From the NCBI GenBank assembly GCA_030598625.1, contig JAUVPO010000123.1, positions 1 through 6,009 on the forward strand: a DNA stretch of 6,009 nt, in the 5' to 3' direction. A model generated the notes under the pieces. The model was not told the origin of the DNA, searched no databases, and saw nothing but the letters and a program-made list of their open reading frames with translations. A program made the translations under genes and the position numbers. This DNA comes from Deferribacteres bacterium (GTDB taxonomy: Bacteria > Nitrospirota > Thermodesulfovibrionia > UBA6902). This document shows positions 1 through 5,981 of the stretch, piece by piece; within the stretch, counting starts at the first letter, position 1, and each line of letters opens with the position of its first letter.

Positions 1-347
1 GCAGTTTTAACACTGGAAACAAATATTGAAATTAATTCGTCATTTTCTGTTATGAGCAGTTCAAGTTTTGATGAGGGATTGATGAGAGAAGCTTTTGCTA
101 TCATTTGCAGCCAAACTTTTGTTTCACGTAGTTCCTTAAGTGATATTTTCATCTTATGAATAAAATCAGATCGAGATTCAGCATCTTGTGCTTCACCATA
201 ATTTGGAGCTGGCGATGTACCAGAGCGAGCTAATTGTCCTCCGATATGTCTTCCGATCTTTGTTTCCGGCAGTGATTCGGCTGTTCTTATTATGCTTACT
301 GCAAAATCAATAAGACGTTCTTCCAGATCAGAACGATATTTCAGCAT
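1..347 (-). CDS. Four-helix-bundle protein, 23S rRNA intervening-sequence protein (IVP/S23) family, partial
   Basis: I translated this from the minus strand; it stays open to the left edge, so the C-terminus is missing. About 115 residues are present, close to the usual full length of roughly 120, so only a few are probably lost. The family signature is clear: GGQLARSGTSPAPNYGEAQ, followed by ESRSDFIHKMKISLKELRET and a KVWLQMI helix. The predicted protein is entirely helical, soluble and cytosolic, with no signal peptide. Relatives occur as ORFs inside 23S rRNA intervening sequences, as free-standing genes, and as the Avd accessory proteins of diversity-generating retroelements. The free-standing members have no firmly established function; RNA binding is an inference from the relatives. 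Two in-frame ATGs exist, at 353 and 347. I chose 347 because AGGGG (360-356) sits 8 nt before it but only 2 nt before 353. A promoter lies just upstream, so the gene is probably transcribed independently of the glutamate synthase operon. Family assignment is confident; function is unknown. Confidence 0.88.
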   Translation of the reverse strand, partial: MLKYRSDLEERLIDFAVSIIRTAESLPETKIGRHIGGQLARSGTSPAPNYGEAQDAESRSDFIHKMKISLKELRETKVWLQMIAKASLINPSSKLELLITENDELISIFVSSVKT

Positions 348-355
348 ACTCATGT

Positions 356-360
356 CCCCT
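356..360 (-). promoter_or_regulatory. Ribosome binding site of the IVP-family gene
   Basis: Read on the minus strand this is AGGGG. It lies 8 nt before the ATG at 347 and only 2 nt before the ATG at 353. The spacing therefore favours the downstream ATG as the real start. Confidence 0.6.
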
Positions 361-380
361 AACAATTGATAATATCGTAT

Positions 381-409
381 ATAGTAAGAAGTTACTAAAA
401 ATAGGTCAA
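381..409 (-). promoter_or_regulatory. Sigma-70-type promoter for the IVP-family gene
   Basis: On the minus strand there is a -35 hexamer TTGACC (409-404), a 17-bp spacer and a -10 hexamer TACTAT (386-381). The -35 matches consensus at 5 of 6 positions and the -10 at 4 of 6, in very AT-rich surroundings. Transcription would begin near 374, giving a leader of about 25 nt that contains the AGGGG ribosome binding site. The placement fits independent expression of the gene. The support is motif match and position only. Confidence 0.5.
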
Positions 410-429
410 GCAGAAAATTAATAAATAGG

Positions 430-511
430 ATTGACGATTGACGATCAAGGATTGACGAATGACGAATTTATTACTTCGTAAATCGTAACTCGTCAATCGC
501 TATTCGTCATT
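430..511. repeat. Heptamer array: five direct ATTGACG-like units followed by five inverted units
   Basis: On the plus strand, consecutive in-phase 7-mers are ATTGACG (430-436), ATTGACG (437-443), ATCAAGG (444-450), ATTGACG (451-457) and AATGACG (458-464). After a 12-nt AT-rich linker come inverted 7-mers, again in phase: CGTAAAT (477-483), CGTAACT (484-490), CGTCAAT (491-497), CGCTATT (498-504) and CGTCATT (505-511). The two halves are roughly reverse complements and can fold into a long imperfect hairpin; the best stretch pairs 451-464 with 484-497. The array starts 5 nt after the stop codon of the glutamate synthase operon and ends upstream of the IVP-gene promoter. No clear T-run follows on the minus strand, so it is not a textbook intrinsic terminator, although a long hairpin here could still stabilise the operon's 3' end. 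Short heptameric tandem repeats are known intergenic elements in other bacteria, for example cyanobacterial STRRs. Confidence 0.8.
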
Positions 512-516
512 CTTTT

Positions 517-2850
517 CTAAATATTCTCTTCCATCTCCCAGACGCCGCAGGGACATATGCCCGCGCAGAAACTGCAGCCTATGCATAGTTCATCGTCAAC
601 TGTGTATTCATAAGAGCCGTCTTCATATTCTTTCCGTTTGATGGCCCCGTAATAGCAGGTGGTTTCACACATACGGCAGTCCCTGCATACGCCGCAGGAC
701 ATACACCTGTTGGCCTCTTCTTTGGGAGCAAAAGGTTCACCGTGACAGACGTCGTAATAGGCTGTCTTAATTTTTTCATACGGCACCATGGGCTTTGGAG
801 GAGGCATGTTATAGGACCTTCCTGAAAGCAGCGCGTGAACAGCCTCAGCCGCTATTCTGCCGTGTCCGATGGCATGTGTCACAAGACCCAGCCTTGTAGC
901 GTCACCGATTGCGTATACCCCTGGATTAGAGGTATGACCGGCTTCATCCGCCTGGATCCAGCCGTTTTTATCAGTGTGGACGGAAGGCGGCAGAAACTCT
1001 GTCATAGGCATATCGCCTATGGATATCACAACAAGGTCCGCCTTAAGCGATGTTCTGTCAGAGAAGTATATTTTCTTGCTGTTTTTTACATACTTTTTTG
1101 TAAACCTGGGCCAGATAATGTTAGTGCCCAATGAAGTTGCAATCTCAAGTTCTTTTCCGAATGCCGCCGGTTCCTGTACGTCAACGGCGGTGACTTCTTT
1201 TGCGCCGCAGTGATAAGCCCCGGCGGCAACATCCATGCCGACATTTCCGGCCCCGATTACCACTATGCTCCTGCCTTTTAAATTCGGAACATCCCCGATG
1301 TTTATGCCTTTCAGAAAATCATAGGCCGAAACCATGTCTTTTGAACCGGGGATGTTCATTGTCCTCGGCCTGTGGGCGCCGCATGCCACTACTACTACAT
1401 CATGCGATTTATATATCTGATCGAATTTCTTTCTTTTTACCTTTGTATTGAGATGGACATTGACTCCGATTTCCCTGAAACGTTCAACCTCTTTTAACAG
1501 CACTTTCTGAGGGAGCCTTTCTCTCGGTACGCAGAGTTCAAGCTTTCCGCCGAGTTTGCCTTCTGCTTCATAAAGGTCGACACTGTGCCCTTTTAAAGCA
1601 AGCTGCCATGCCACGGAAAGCCCTCCCGGTCCTCCTCCGATAACCGCTGCCTTCTTTGAAGTCTTTTCCCCTGCCTTCGGAGCCTTAACCTCAAGACTTG
1701 CCCTTCCCATTTCCTTGATATTGAACGCCTTGTCCACCCGGCCTCTGGTACACGCCTGCATGCAGAGGTTGGGGCATATCTCACCGCAAACCGATGCGGG
1801 GAGAGGGCTGTATTGAAGGACCAGTTCCAGCGCTTCATGAAGTTTGTCCGCCCTGATCAATTGCGCGCGTTTATGAGTAGGAATACCGGTAGGGCACGCG
1901 TACTCGCAGGGCGGGGCATATTTATAATTGTTCCACAAAGGCTTGAACCGTCTGTCAGATCCGGTTGTTATATACGGAAGCATGGTTGATGGATGGGTCA
2001 AATACTCTCCAAAGATACCGCCCTTGCCCACCTCTTTTTTCCAGAACCTTGCGCGGAACTCTGAAACAGGCATCGTGAAAGTTTTTTTCTTTGCCCGTTC
2101 TTGAGCAGTGTACGGGACGAGCTTTTTCCAGTCCTTTATCGAGCTGACAAGTTCATTATAATGACCGGCCCGGTTTATGGCCTTAAGATACGGCTTCATA
2201 TTCCCGGTAAGCCACTGCCAGTCCTGATCGGTCAGGTCAAGGAGTTTTACGTCGTCTTCGCTGTAACCTTCAATGGGCCCGCGGGAATATACTACTCCCG
2301 CCACCATTCCTACGCATGGACGATAACCGAGGATGTTTTCCGGTTTTCTGGGATTTACGCCGCAGACAACAGCTATTCCGCCTGCCTTGAACTCGGCAAA
2401 GGTATCGCCGACATCCCTGAAATACCATGACTGGGGGGGGGCAAACTTCGGGTTATGCTTTGTCATGGTATCGCAGCGCGCGCCGCCGCCGCCCTGCACA
2501 TATAGTTTCCCTTGTGCAGCGGCATTGTGGGCGCCGTTTGTAACATCACCGAGAACGGTTATGTTTGCGCCGCAGTTAATCCAGCCGGCGTCGTCGGATG
2601 CGCTTCCCTTTAAAACTATCTCTGTTCCAAACATTCCCATACTGCCGAGCCTCTGCCCGGCAGGCCCTTCAACCGTGACCTTAACCGTCTCTCCCCTCGG
2701 CCATATACGGCCGCCGATTCCGTGCTGACCGTTTGCAAGAATCTGGAGGTTTCTCGCACCCTTTCTGACAGCTTCCTGTATTTTTTCCTCAAGGATCCTC
2801 GAAGGGGTCCTTTTACCTTTAATGTTCCCTTCAATCGTTACTTTTTTCAT
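517..2850 (-). CDS. gltD: Glutamate synthase GXGXG domain (GltB3) fused to GltD-type FAD/NAD(P)H oxidoreductase with C-terminal ferredoxin domain
   Basis: This 777-residue fusion joins two normally separate glutamate synthase parts. Residues 1 to about 245 are the GXGXG beta-helix domain, with glycine-repeat features such as GQRLGSMG, GDVTNGAHNAAAQGK and VQGGGGA. From about residue 300 the protein follows the GltD oxidoreductase plan. There is an N-terminal cysteine cluster (C315, C319, C355, C359, C363, C367) and an FAD dinucleotide fold, VIGGGPGG (403-410), with acidic residues near 428. A second nucleotide fold, VIGAGNVGMD (531-540), binds NAD(P)H, and the FAD-binding GD motif is at 649-650. 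The C-terminus is a ferredoxin-like region with C716, C719, C722, C725, C728, C732 and then C756, C759, C762, C766. It should pass electrons from a pyridine nucleotide through FAD and Fe-S clusters to the synthase subunit. The start is fixed because an in-frame TGA lies two codons upstream. The Shine-Dalgarno is weak, and a structured 78-bp spacer separates it from the preceding gene. A nine-C tract codes for A137-Q140. Confidence 0.93.
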   Translation of the reverse strand: MKKVTIEGNIKGKRTPSRILEEKIQEAVRKGARNLQILANGQHGIGGRIWPRGETVKVTVEGPAGQRLGSMGMFGTEIVLKGSASDDAGWINCGANITVLGDVTNGAHNAAAQGKLYVQGGGGARCDTMTKHNPKFAPPQSWYFRDVGDTFAEFKAGGIAVVCGVNPRKPENILGYRPCVGMVAGVVYSRGPIEGYSEDDVKLLDLTDQDWQWLTGNMKPYLKAINRAGHYNELVSSIKDWKKLVPYTAQERAKKKTFTMPVSEFRARFWKKEVGKGGIFGEYLTHPSTMLPYITTGSDRRFKPLWNNYKYAPPCEYACPTGIPTHKRAQLIRADKLHEALELVLQYSPLPASVCGEICPNLCMQACTRGRVDKAFNIKEMGRASLEVKAPKAGEKTSKKAAVIGGGPGGLSVAWQLALKGHSVDLYEAEGKLGGKLELCVPRERLPQKVLLKEVERFREIGVNVHLNTKVKRKKFDQIYKSHDVVVVACGAHRPRTMNIPGSKDMVSAYDFLKGINIGDVPNLKGRSIVVIGAGNVGMDVAAGAYHCGAKEVTAVDVQEPAAFGKELEIATSLGTNIIWPRFTKKYVKNSKKIYFSDRTSLKADLVVISIGDMPMTEFLPPSVHTDKNGWIQADEAGHTSNPGVYAIGDATRLGLVTHAIGHGRIAAEAVHALLSGRSYNMPPPKPMVPYEKIKTAYYDVCHGEPFAPKEEANRCMSCGVCRDCRMCETTCYYGAIKRKEYEDGSYEYTVDDELCIGCSFCAGICPCGVWEMEENI

Positions 2851-2860
2851 CTTTCACTTT

Positions 2861-2923
2861 GTCCAATAATTGTTCAGGGTAGTTCAAAGTAGTAAAAACC
2901 AATATTGGACCATTTTGAACTAC
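2861..2923 (-). promoter_or_regulatory. Intercistronic hairpin with possible pseudoknot before the gltB3-gltD fusion
   Basis: In the spacer between the second and third operon genes, GTAGTTCAAA (2923-2914, minus strand) is perfectly complementary to TTTGAACTAC (2888-2879), giving a 10-bp stem. Its loop contains the 10-bp palindrome CCAATATTGG (2908-2899). The loop segment GTCCAATA (2910-2903) is also perfectly complementary to TATTGGAC (2868-2861), which lies after the stem and 10 nt before the ATG at 2850. That arrangement could form an H-type pseudoknot covering the only GGA near the start. No T-run follows the stem, so a terminator is unlikely. Likely roles are mRNA processing, stability or control of translation of the third gene. 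The complementarity is seen directly; any function is inferred. Confidence 0.5.
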
Positions 2924-2928
2924 ATGTT

Positions 2929-4590
2929 TTAACACACGTAACTTATCTTCAACCTTTCCGCAACAGCCGGATCGTCGGCGCTGATGCCGTCGGACATGCC
3001 GATCGGGAGCTCCGTGCTCCTGCCCATAGGAGCAAATATCTTCCTCAGCTCCACATCTACCGACTTAAATACCTCAACCACTCTTTCAGCGACCTTGTCA
3101 GGATCAAGTCTTCGGTACAGCCGGGGGTCCTGGGTCGTTATCCCTCTCGGGCACCTGCCGAGGTTGCAGACATTGCACCGGTTATATTCATCGCCGAAAC
3201 ATCCTGCGGCAGCCTGCATAATATATTTCCCGATTGAAACAGCTGAAGCGCCGAGCATGATAAGGGCAGCGGCGTTTGCCGCCAGATTCCCTTTTTTACC
3301 GACACCGCCTGCTGCAATCAACGGCAGTTCATTCTGTTTGCCCTGTGCTACAAGGTCGAGATAACACTCTCTTATGTTTGAAGCAATGGGATGTCCCATG
3401 CTGTCCATAGATACGTTATACGCGGCGCCGGTTCCGCCGTCATCGCCGTCAATAGAGAGGGCCGCGGCATATGGATTTCTCACGAGGTTGTTAAGGACCG
3501 CCTTTGCGGTCCTGCTTCCTGATATCTTCGGATAAACAGGCACCCTGAATCCCCATGCCATATACATGGACTGAATCATTTTCGCCACCGCCTCTTCAAT
3601 TGAATACTTTGTCTGGTGGGTAGGCGGAGATGGAAGGTCTACCCCCATCGGCACACCCCTGATCTCGGAAATCAGTTTCAGAACTTTATGGGCCATAAGG
3701 AGTCCGCCGTCACCGGGTTTTGCTCCCTGCCCGTATTTGATCTCTATCGCGCACGGGTCCTCTACCATATGTGGAATCGCCCTTACAATCTCGTCCCATC
3801 CGAAATACCCCGATGCAATCTGCGGAATAAAGTACCGGATAAAGCGTGACCTGAGAAGTCTCTGGGGCATCCCGCCTTCACCTGAACACATGACAACAGG
3901 CATGCCCTCTACTTCATTTAAATAGGTGATTCCCATTGCAAGGCCTTCCCACATATTGGGAGAAAGCGCGCCAATCGACATGCTCCCGATCATAATGGGA
4001 TATATCTCGCGGACCGGAGGTATAAACTTTCCGGATTTATTGTTTACTTCAAGTTTGTCCTTTACTATCATTACGGGCAGCTCTTCGGCCGGAAGGATTC
4101 TGCCAAGATATGTCCTGATCCTGAACTCATGCCTTCCGGCATCAAGGGCAGGGTCGGTAAGCATTGAGATCCTTGTAAATCTCAGTCTGTCAAGCGTGGA
4201 CAGCCCGGGGTCATTTCTCCTTCCGCCTCTCCTGTAAGGATGACCGCCTTTGTTCTTATGAAAATTAAATTTGTGGGCAGGATTATACTCGGGCTCTATC
4301 GCCTCATTGGGACAGACAAGAGTGCATGTGCCGCAGCCCGTGCAGTAACGGCTGATGTCCGTGGATTGCTTGACGATTGTTACAACCCGCCGTACCGCCT
4401 TTGGCTCGGGCATTTCACCCTCGGAACGCAGGACCCGCTGGACGATAACGGACGGCTCTATCGAGAACATCGGACACACGGCCGTACACCTGCCGCATCT
4501 CTTGCACCTGTCGTCTCTCCATCTGACAATGTAGGGAAAGTCCTTTACGGCCAGTTCGTGGTTGATGTCTAACCGCGCAGCTGGTTCCAT
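2929..4590 (-). CDS. gltB2: Glutamate synthase FMN-binding synthase subunit with N-terminal 2x[4Fe-4S] ferredoxin domain (GltB2)
   Basis: This 553-residue subunit is the catalytic core, converting 2-oxoglutarate and ammonia to glutamate on reduced FMN. Residues 20-100 are a ferredoxin domain with two CxxCxxCxxxCP motifs (C29, C32, C35, C39 and C83, C86, C89, C93), expected to hold two [4Fe-4S] clusters. From about residue 140 the glutamate synthase barrel follows. Recognisable motifs are GEGGMPQR (237-244), KYGQGAKPGDGG (285-296), SPPTHQTKYSIEE (321-333), K355 in YPKISG, DGDDGGTGA (381-389) and AAGGVG (426-431). The cluster-binding segment has C464, C472, C475 and C480 before PRGITTQDP, whereas classical GltB has three ligands for a [3Fe-4S] cluster. 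The classical GltB amidotransferase, central and GXGXG domains are not in this polypeptide: the first is the upstream gene and the last is fused to the downstream gene. The ATG overlaps the upstream gene by 22 bp and is preceded by AGGAGGTGA, so the two are probably translationally coupled. The protein is cytosolic. Confidence 0.95.
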   Translation of the reverse strand: MEPAARLDINHELAVKDFPYIVRWRDDRCKRCGRCTAVCPMFSIEPSVIVQRVLRSEGEMPEPKAVRRVVTIVKQSTDISRYCTGCGTCTLVCPNEAIEPEYNPAHKFNFHKNKGGHPYRRGGRRNDPGLSTLDRLRFTRISMLTDPALDAGRHEFRIRTYLGRILPAEELPVMIVKDKLEVNNKSGKFIPPVREIYPIMIGSMSIGALSPNMWEGLAMGITYLNEVEGMPVVMCSGEGGMPQRLLRSRFIRYFIPQIASGYFGWDEIVRAIPHMVEDPCAIEIKYGQGAKPGDGGLLMAHKVLKLISEIRGVPMGVDLPSPPTHQTKYSIEEAVAKMIQSMYMAWGFRVPVYPKISGSRTAKAVLNNLVRNPYAAALSIDGDDGGTGAAYNVSMDSMGHPIASNIRECYLDLVAQGKQNELPLIAAGGVGKKGNLAANAAALIMLGASAVSIGKYIMQAAAGCFGDEYNRCNVCNLGRCPRGITTQDPRLYRRLDPDKVAERVVEVFKSVDVELRKIFAPMGRSTELPIGMSDGISADDPAVAERLKISYVC

Positions 4591-5678
4591 ACCGTCACCT
4601 CCTGTGCACCGGGACCGACAATCACCATATCGTACTTCATCGGGAACATATCTTTTGATTTGTCCCTTTCAGGGACCGCGCTGTCAAGTCCGCACTCTTC
4701 GGACATAAGGCCGAATTTCCCTTTTACTCCGCCGACAACACCGGGCCTTAATTTTTTGGCGTCCTGCACCATAAAGCATGTTCCGTCAGGCGTAAAGCCG
4801 ATAACGCAGTTGGGCCCGTCTATGCAAAGCGGCCTTAAGGATATCTTTAAAAACCTTGCCGCTTCGCTGTCAGGCCTTGTGTCGATTTCCTGCTGCGTAA
4901 GCGGCGTAATTATATCTTTATAATATTGGACCGGATAACCGAGCCGTTTGCAGATGTAATGCAAGATGTGGCAGAACACCTCGCTGTCACTGTTATAACC
5001 GACGTAACCGGGGAATCCCCTGCCCGTCAGAAATTCCCTTATGGGAATAAAGGCCGTATTTTCGCCGTTTGTCATTGTACCGTATCCCTGAATGAAAAAC
5101 GGGTGACAGGCATACAGGTTGATGGCATAGTTTGTATTCTGCCTGCCCTGCGCAAGGATGATCTTTGCGCTGAGCGAAGATTTATCAAGGCCGAAAAACG
5201 TACTGAGCTGAAGCGGGTCCCCGACTTCTTTTAACGCGAGGATATCCGGGTAAAATGCAAAAACAATAATTGATTCATCGTCTTCCCCTAACCTCCTGAG
5301 GCTTAATCTTGTTCTTAATAATAAGTCCTCTTTAACTTCGAGAGGCTTGTCTTTATACGCATCGGGGTAATCATAAACCCTTGAAAAGTAATAGTCGCGG
5401 CCTTCAATGCCTTTGACGGGTTTGGTCTTTGGGGTCCATGTGTATTTGAGCTGGAAACCGGTCTTGTTCATATAATCGTCAAGGGTCGTTAGGCCGTCTT
5501 TTGAACAGATGCCGGAAAGAATAGGGTAGTCTTTTAACTCCTCGAATTCGCCGCCGAGACCCTTCAGGACAAGCCCCATCCCTGAACCGTCATGCCCTTC
5601 CTTCATTGTTTCAAGGGCAATTACGTTCTCTAAAGGAGAAAAGAATTCGTTTGATGTTATGGCAACAAGCCTGCACAT
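4569..5678 (-). CDS. gltB1: Glutamate synthase glutamine amidotransferase subunit, class II (GltB1)
   Basis: This 369-residue protein is a free-standing class II glutamine amidotransferase domain. It hydrolyses glutamine to glutamate and ammonia, which is passed to the synthase subunit encoded next. The start is decided by chemistry: the protein begins MCRLVAITSN, and in this class the nucleophile is the cysteine exposed after removal of the initiator methionine (C2). An in-frame TAA two codons upstream also rules out an earlier start. Other active-site features are HDGSGMG (29-35), R179 with TN at 182-183 in GRQNTN, HPF (192-194), the oxyanion-hole-like TNGEN (203-207) and NSDSE (229-233). 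The C-terminal stretch MVIVGPGAQEV (351-361) also appears in relatives. There is no signal peptide or membrane segment. The Shine-Dalgarno is poor, in contrast to that of the next gene. It is first in the operon, follows a leader of about 300 nt with a sigma-54 candidate, and overlaps gltB2 by 22 bp. Confidence 0.93.
   Translation of the reverse strand: MCRLVAITSNEFFSPLENVIALETMKEGHDGSGMGLVLKGLGGEFEELKDYPILSGICSKDGLTTLDDYMNKTGFQLKYTWTPKTKPVKGIEGRDYYFSRVYDYPDAYKDKPLEVKEDLLLRTRLSLRRLGEDDESIIVFAFYPDILALKEVGDPLQLSTFFGLDKSSLSAKIILAQGRQNTNYAINLYACHPFFIQGYGTMTNGENTAFIPIREFLTGRGFPGYVGYNSDSEVFCHILHYICKRLGYPVQYYKDIITPLTQQEIDTRPDSEAARFLKISLRPLCIDGPNCVIGFTPDGTCFMVQDAKKLRPGVVGGVKGKFGLMSEECGLDSAVPERDKSKDMFPMKYDMVIVGPGAQEVTVWNQLRG
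4595..4603 (-). promoter_or_regulatory. Strong ribosome binding site of gltB2 inside the end of gltB1
   Basis: The minus-strand sequence AGGAGGTGA matches the anti-Shine-Dalgarno almost perfectly. Its AGGAGG core ends 7 nt before the ATG at 4590. It lies within the last codons of the upstream gene, which supports both the chosen start and translational coupling. Confidence 0.85.
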
Positions 5679-5713
5679 ATCTTATTTCATATTTTGTTGT
5701 TCTGAATCATATG

Positions 5714-5760
5714 CTGAAATTGTCGGAACCGACCCGCACCGAAATTCAGTATCATTTCAG
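5714..5760. repeat. Nested inverted repeats in the gltB1 leader, possible operator or RNA structure
   Basis: An outer pair, CTGAAAT (5714-5720) and ATTTCAG (5754-5760), encloses a tight dyad GTCGG-AA-CCGAC (5722-5733). The inner dyad is GC-rich within an AT-rich leader and lies 44 to 55 nt upstream of the gltB1 start. A 2-nt spacer suits a dimeric repressor site better than an RNA hairpin, though a 4-bp stem with a 4-nt loop is possible. No known operator consensus was recognised. Confidence 0.4.
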
Positions 5761-5782
5761 AAGTTCAAACTGTTTCAGTCAA
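5754..5782 (-). promoter_or_regulatory. Weak sigma-70-like promoter candidate for the glutamate synthase operon
   Basis: On the minus strand, TTGACT (5782-5777) is followed after 17 bp by TGAAAT (5759-5754). The -35 is good and the -10 is poor (4 of 6). It would give a leader of about 70 nt, with the GTCGG-N2-CCGAC dyad lying just after the start point, where a repressor could act. It is an alternative or addition to the sigma-54 candidate farther upstream. Confidence 0.25.
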
Positions 5783-5981
5783 AAATAGCGTCCATACCAT
5801 TCTTTTTAAGAATCCTTTTTGGTAACAGACGCCGCTGAACAGTAAAAGCTCGTAACTCTGGAAATAATAATAACAATTAAAACTGAATTTTGTAAACTTT
5901 ACCCTGTAAATTAACCTTCCGCGCCAATTATCGTTGTTTTGCGGCTTGACTGTTAAGACTGCACTTTATACTTGAACCTTA

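Noticed and set aside
430..511. CRISPR array interpretation of the heptamer region
   Set aside because: Units are only 7 nt with no spacers, the second half is inverted, and no cas gene is present.
835..1134. Plus-strand open frame of 99 codons
   Set aside because: It lies entirely antisense to the strongly supported oxidoreductase domain, has no recognisable domain and a composition typical of a shadow frame.
2333..2728. Plus-strand open frame of 131 codons
   Set aside because: It is antisense to the conserved GXGXG domain, with proline-rich, low-information sequence and no family resemblance.
2984..3364. Plus-strand open frame of 126 codons
   Set aside because: It is antisense to the C-terminal part of the synthase subunit, whose motifs are unmistakable; no domain or good ribosome binding site was seen.
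5688..5756. 22-codon minus-strand leader peptide ending about 10 nt before the gltB1 ATG
   Set aside because: It has no Shine-Dalgarno and no run of regulatory codons, and it is short enough to arise by chance.
5799..5825. Plus-strand hairpin followed by T5 as an intrinsic terminator
   Set aside because: The 6-bp stem is entirely A/T, the loop is 3 nt, and no plus-strand gene ends nearby.
5918..5934. Second sigma-54-like sequence (TTGGCGCGGAAGGTTA, minus strand)
   Set aside because: The -24 half looks reasonable, but the required GC is absent at the -12 position.
5946..5972. Plus-strand promoter TTGACT/TATACT pointing out of the window
   Set aside because: The hexamers are good but the spacer is only 15 bp, and no gene can be seen downstream before the window ends.
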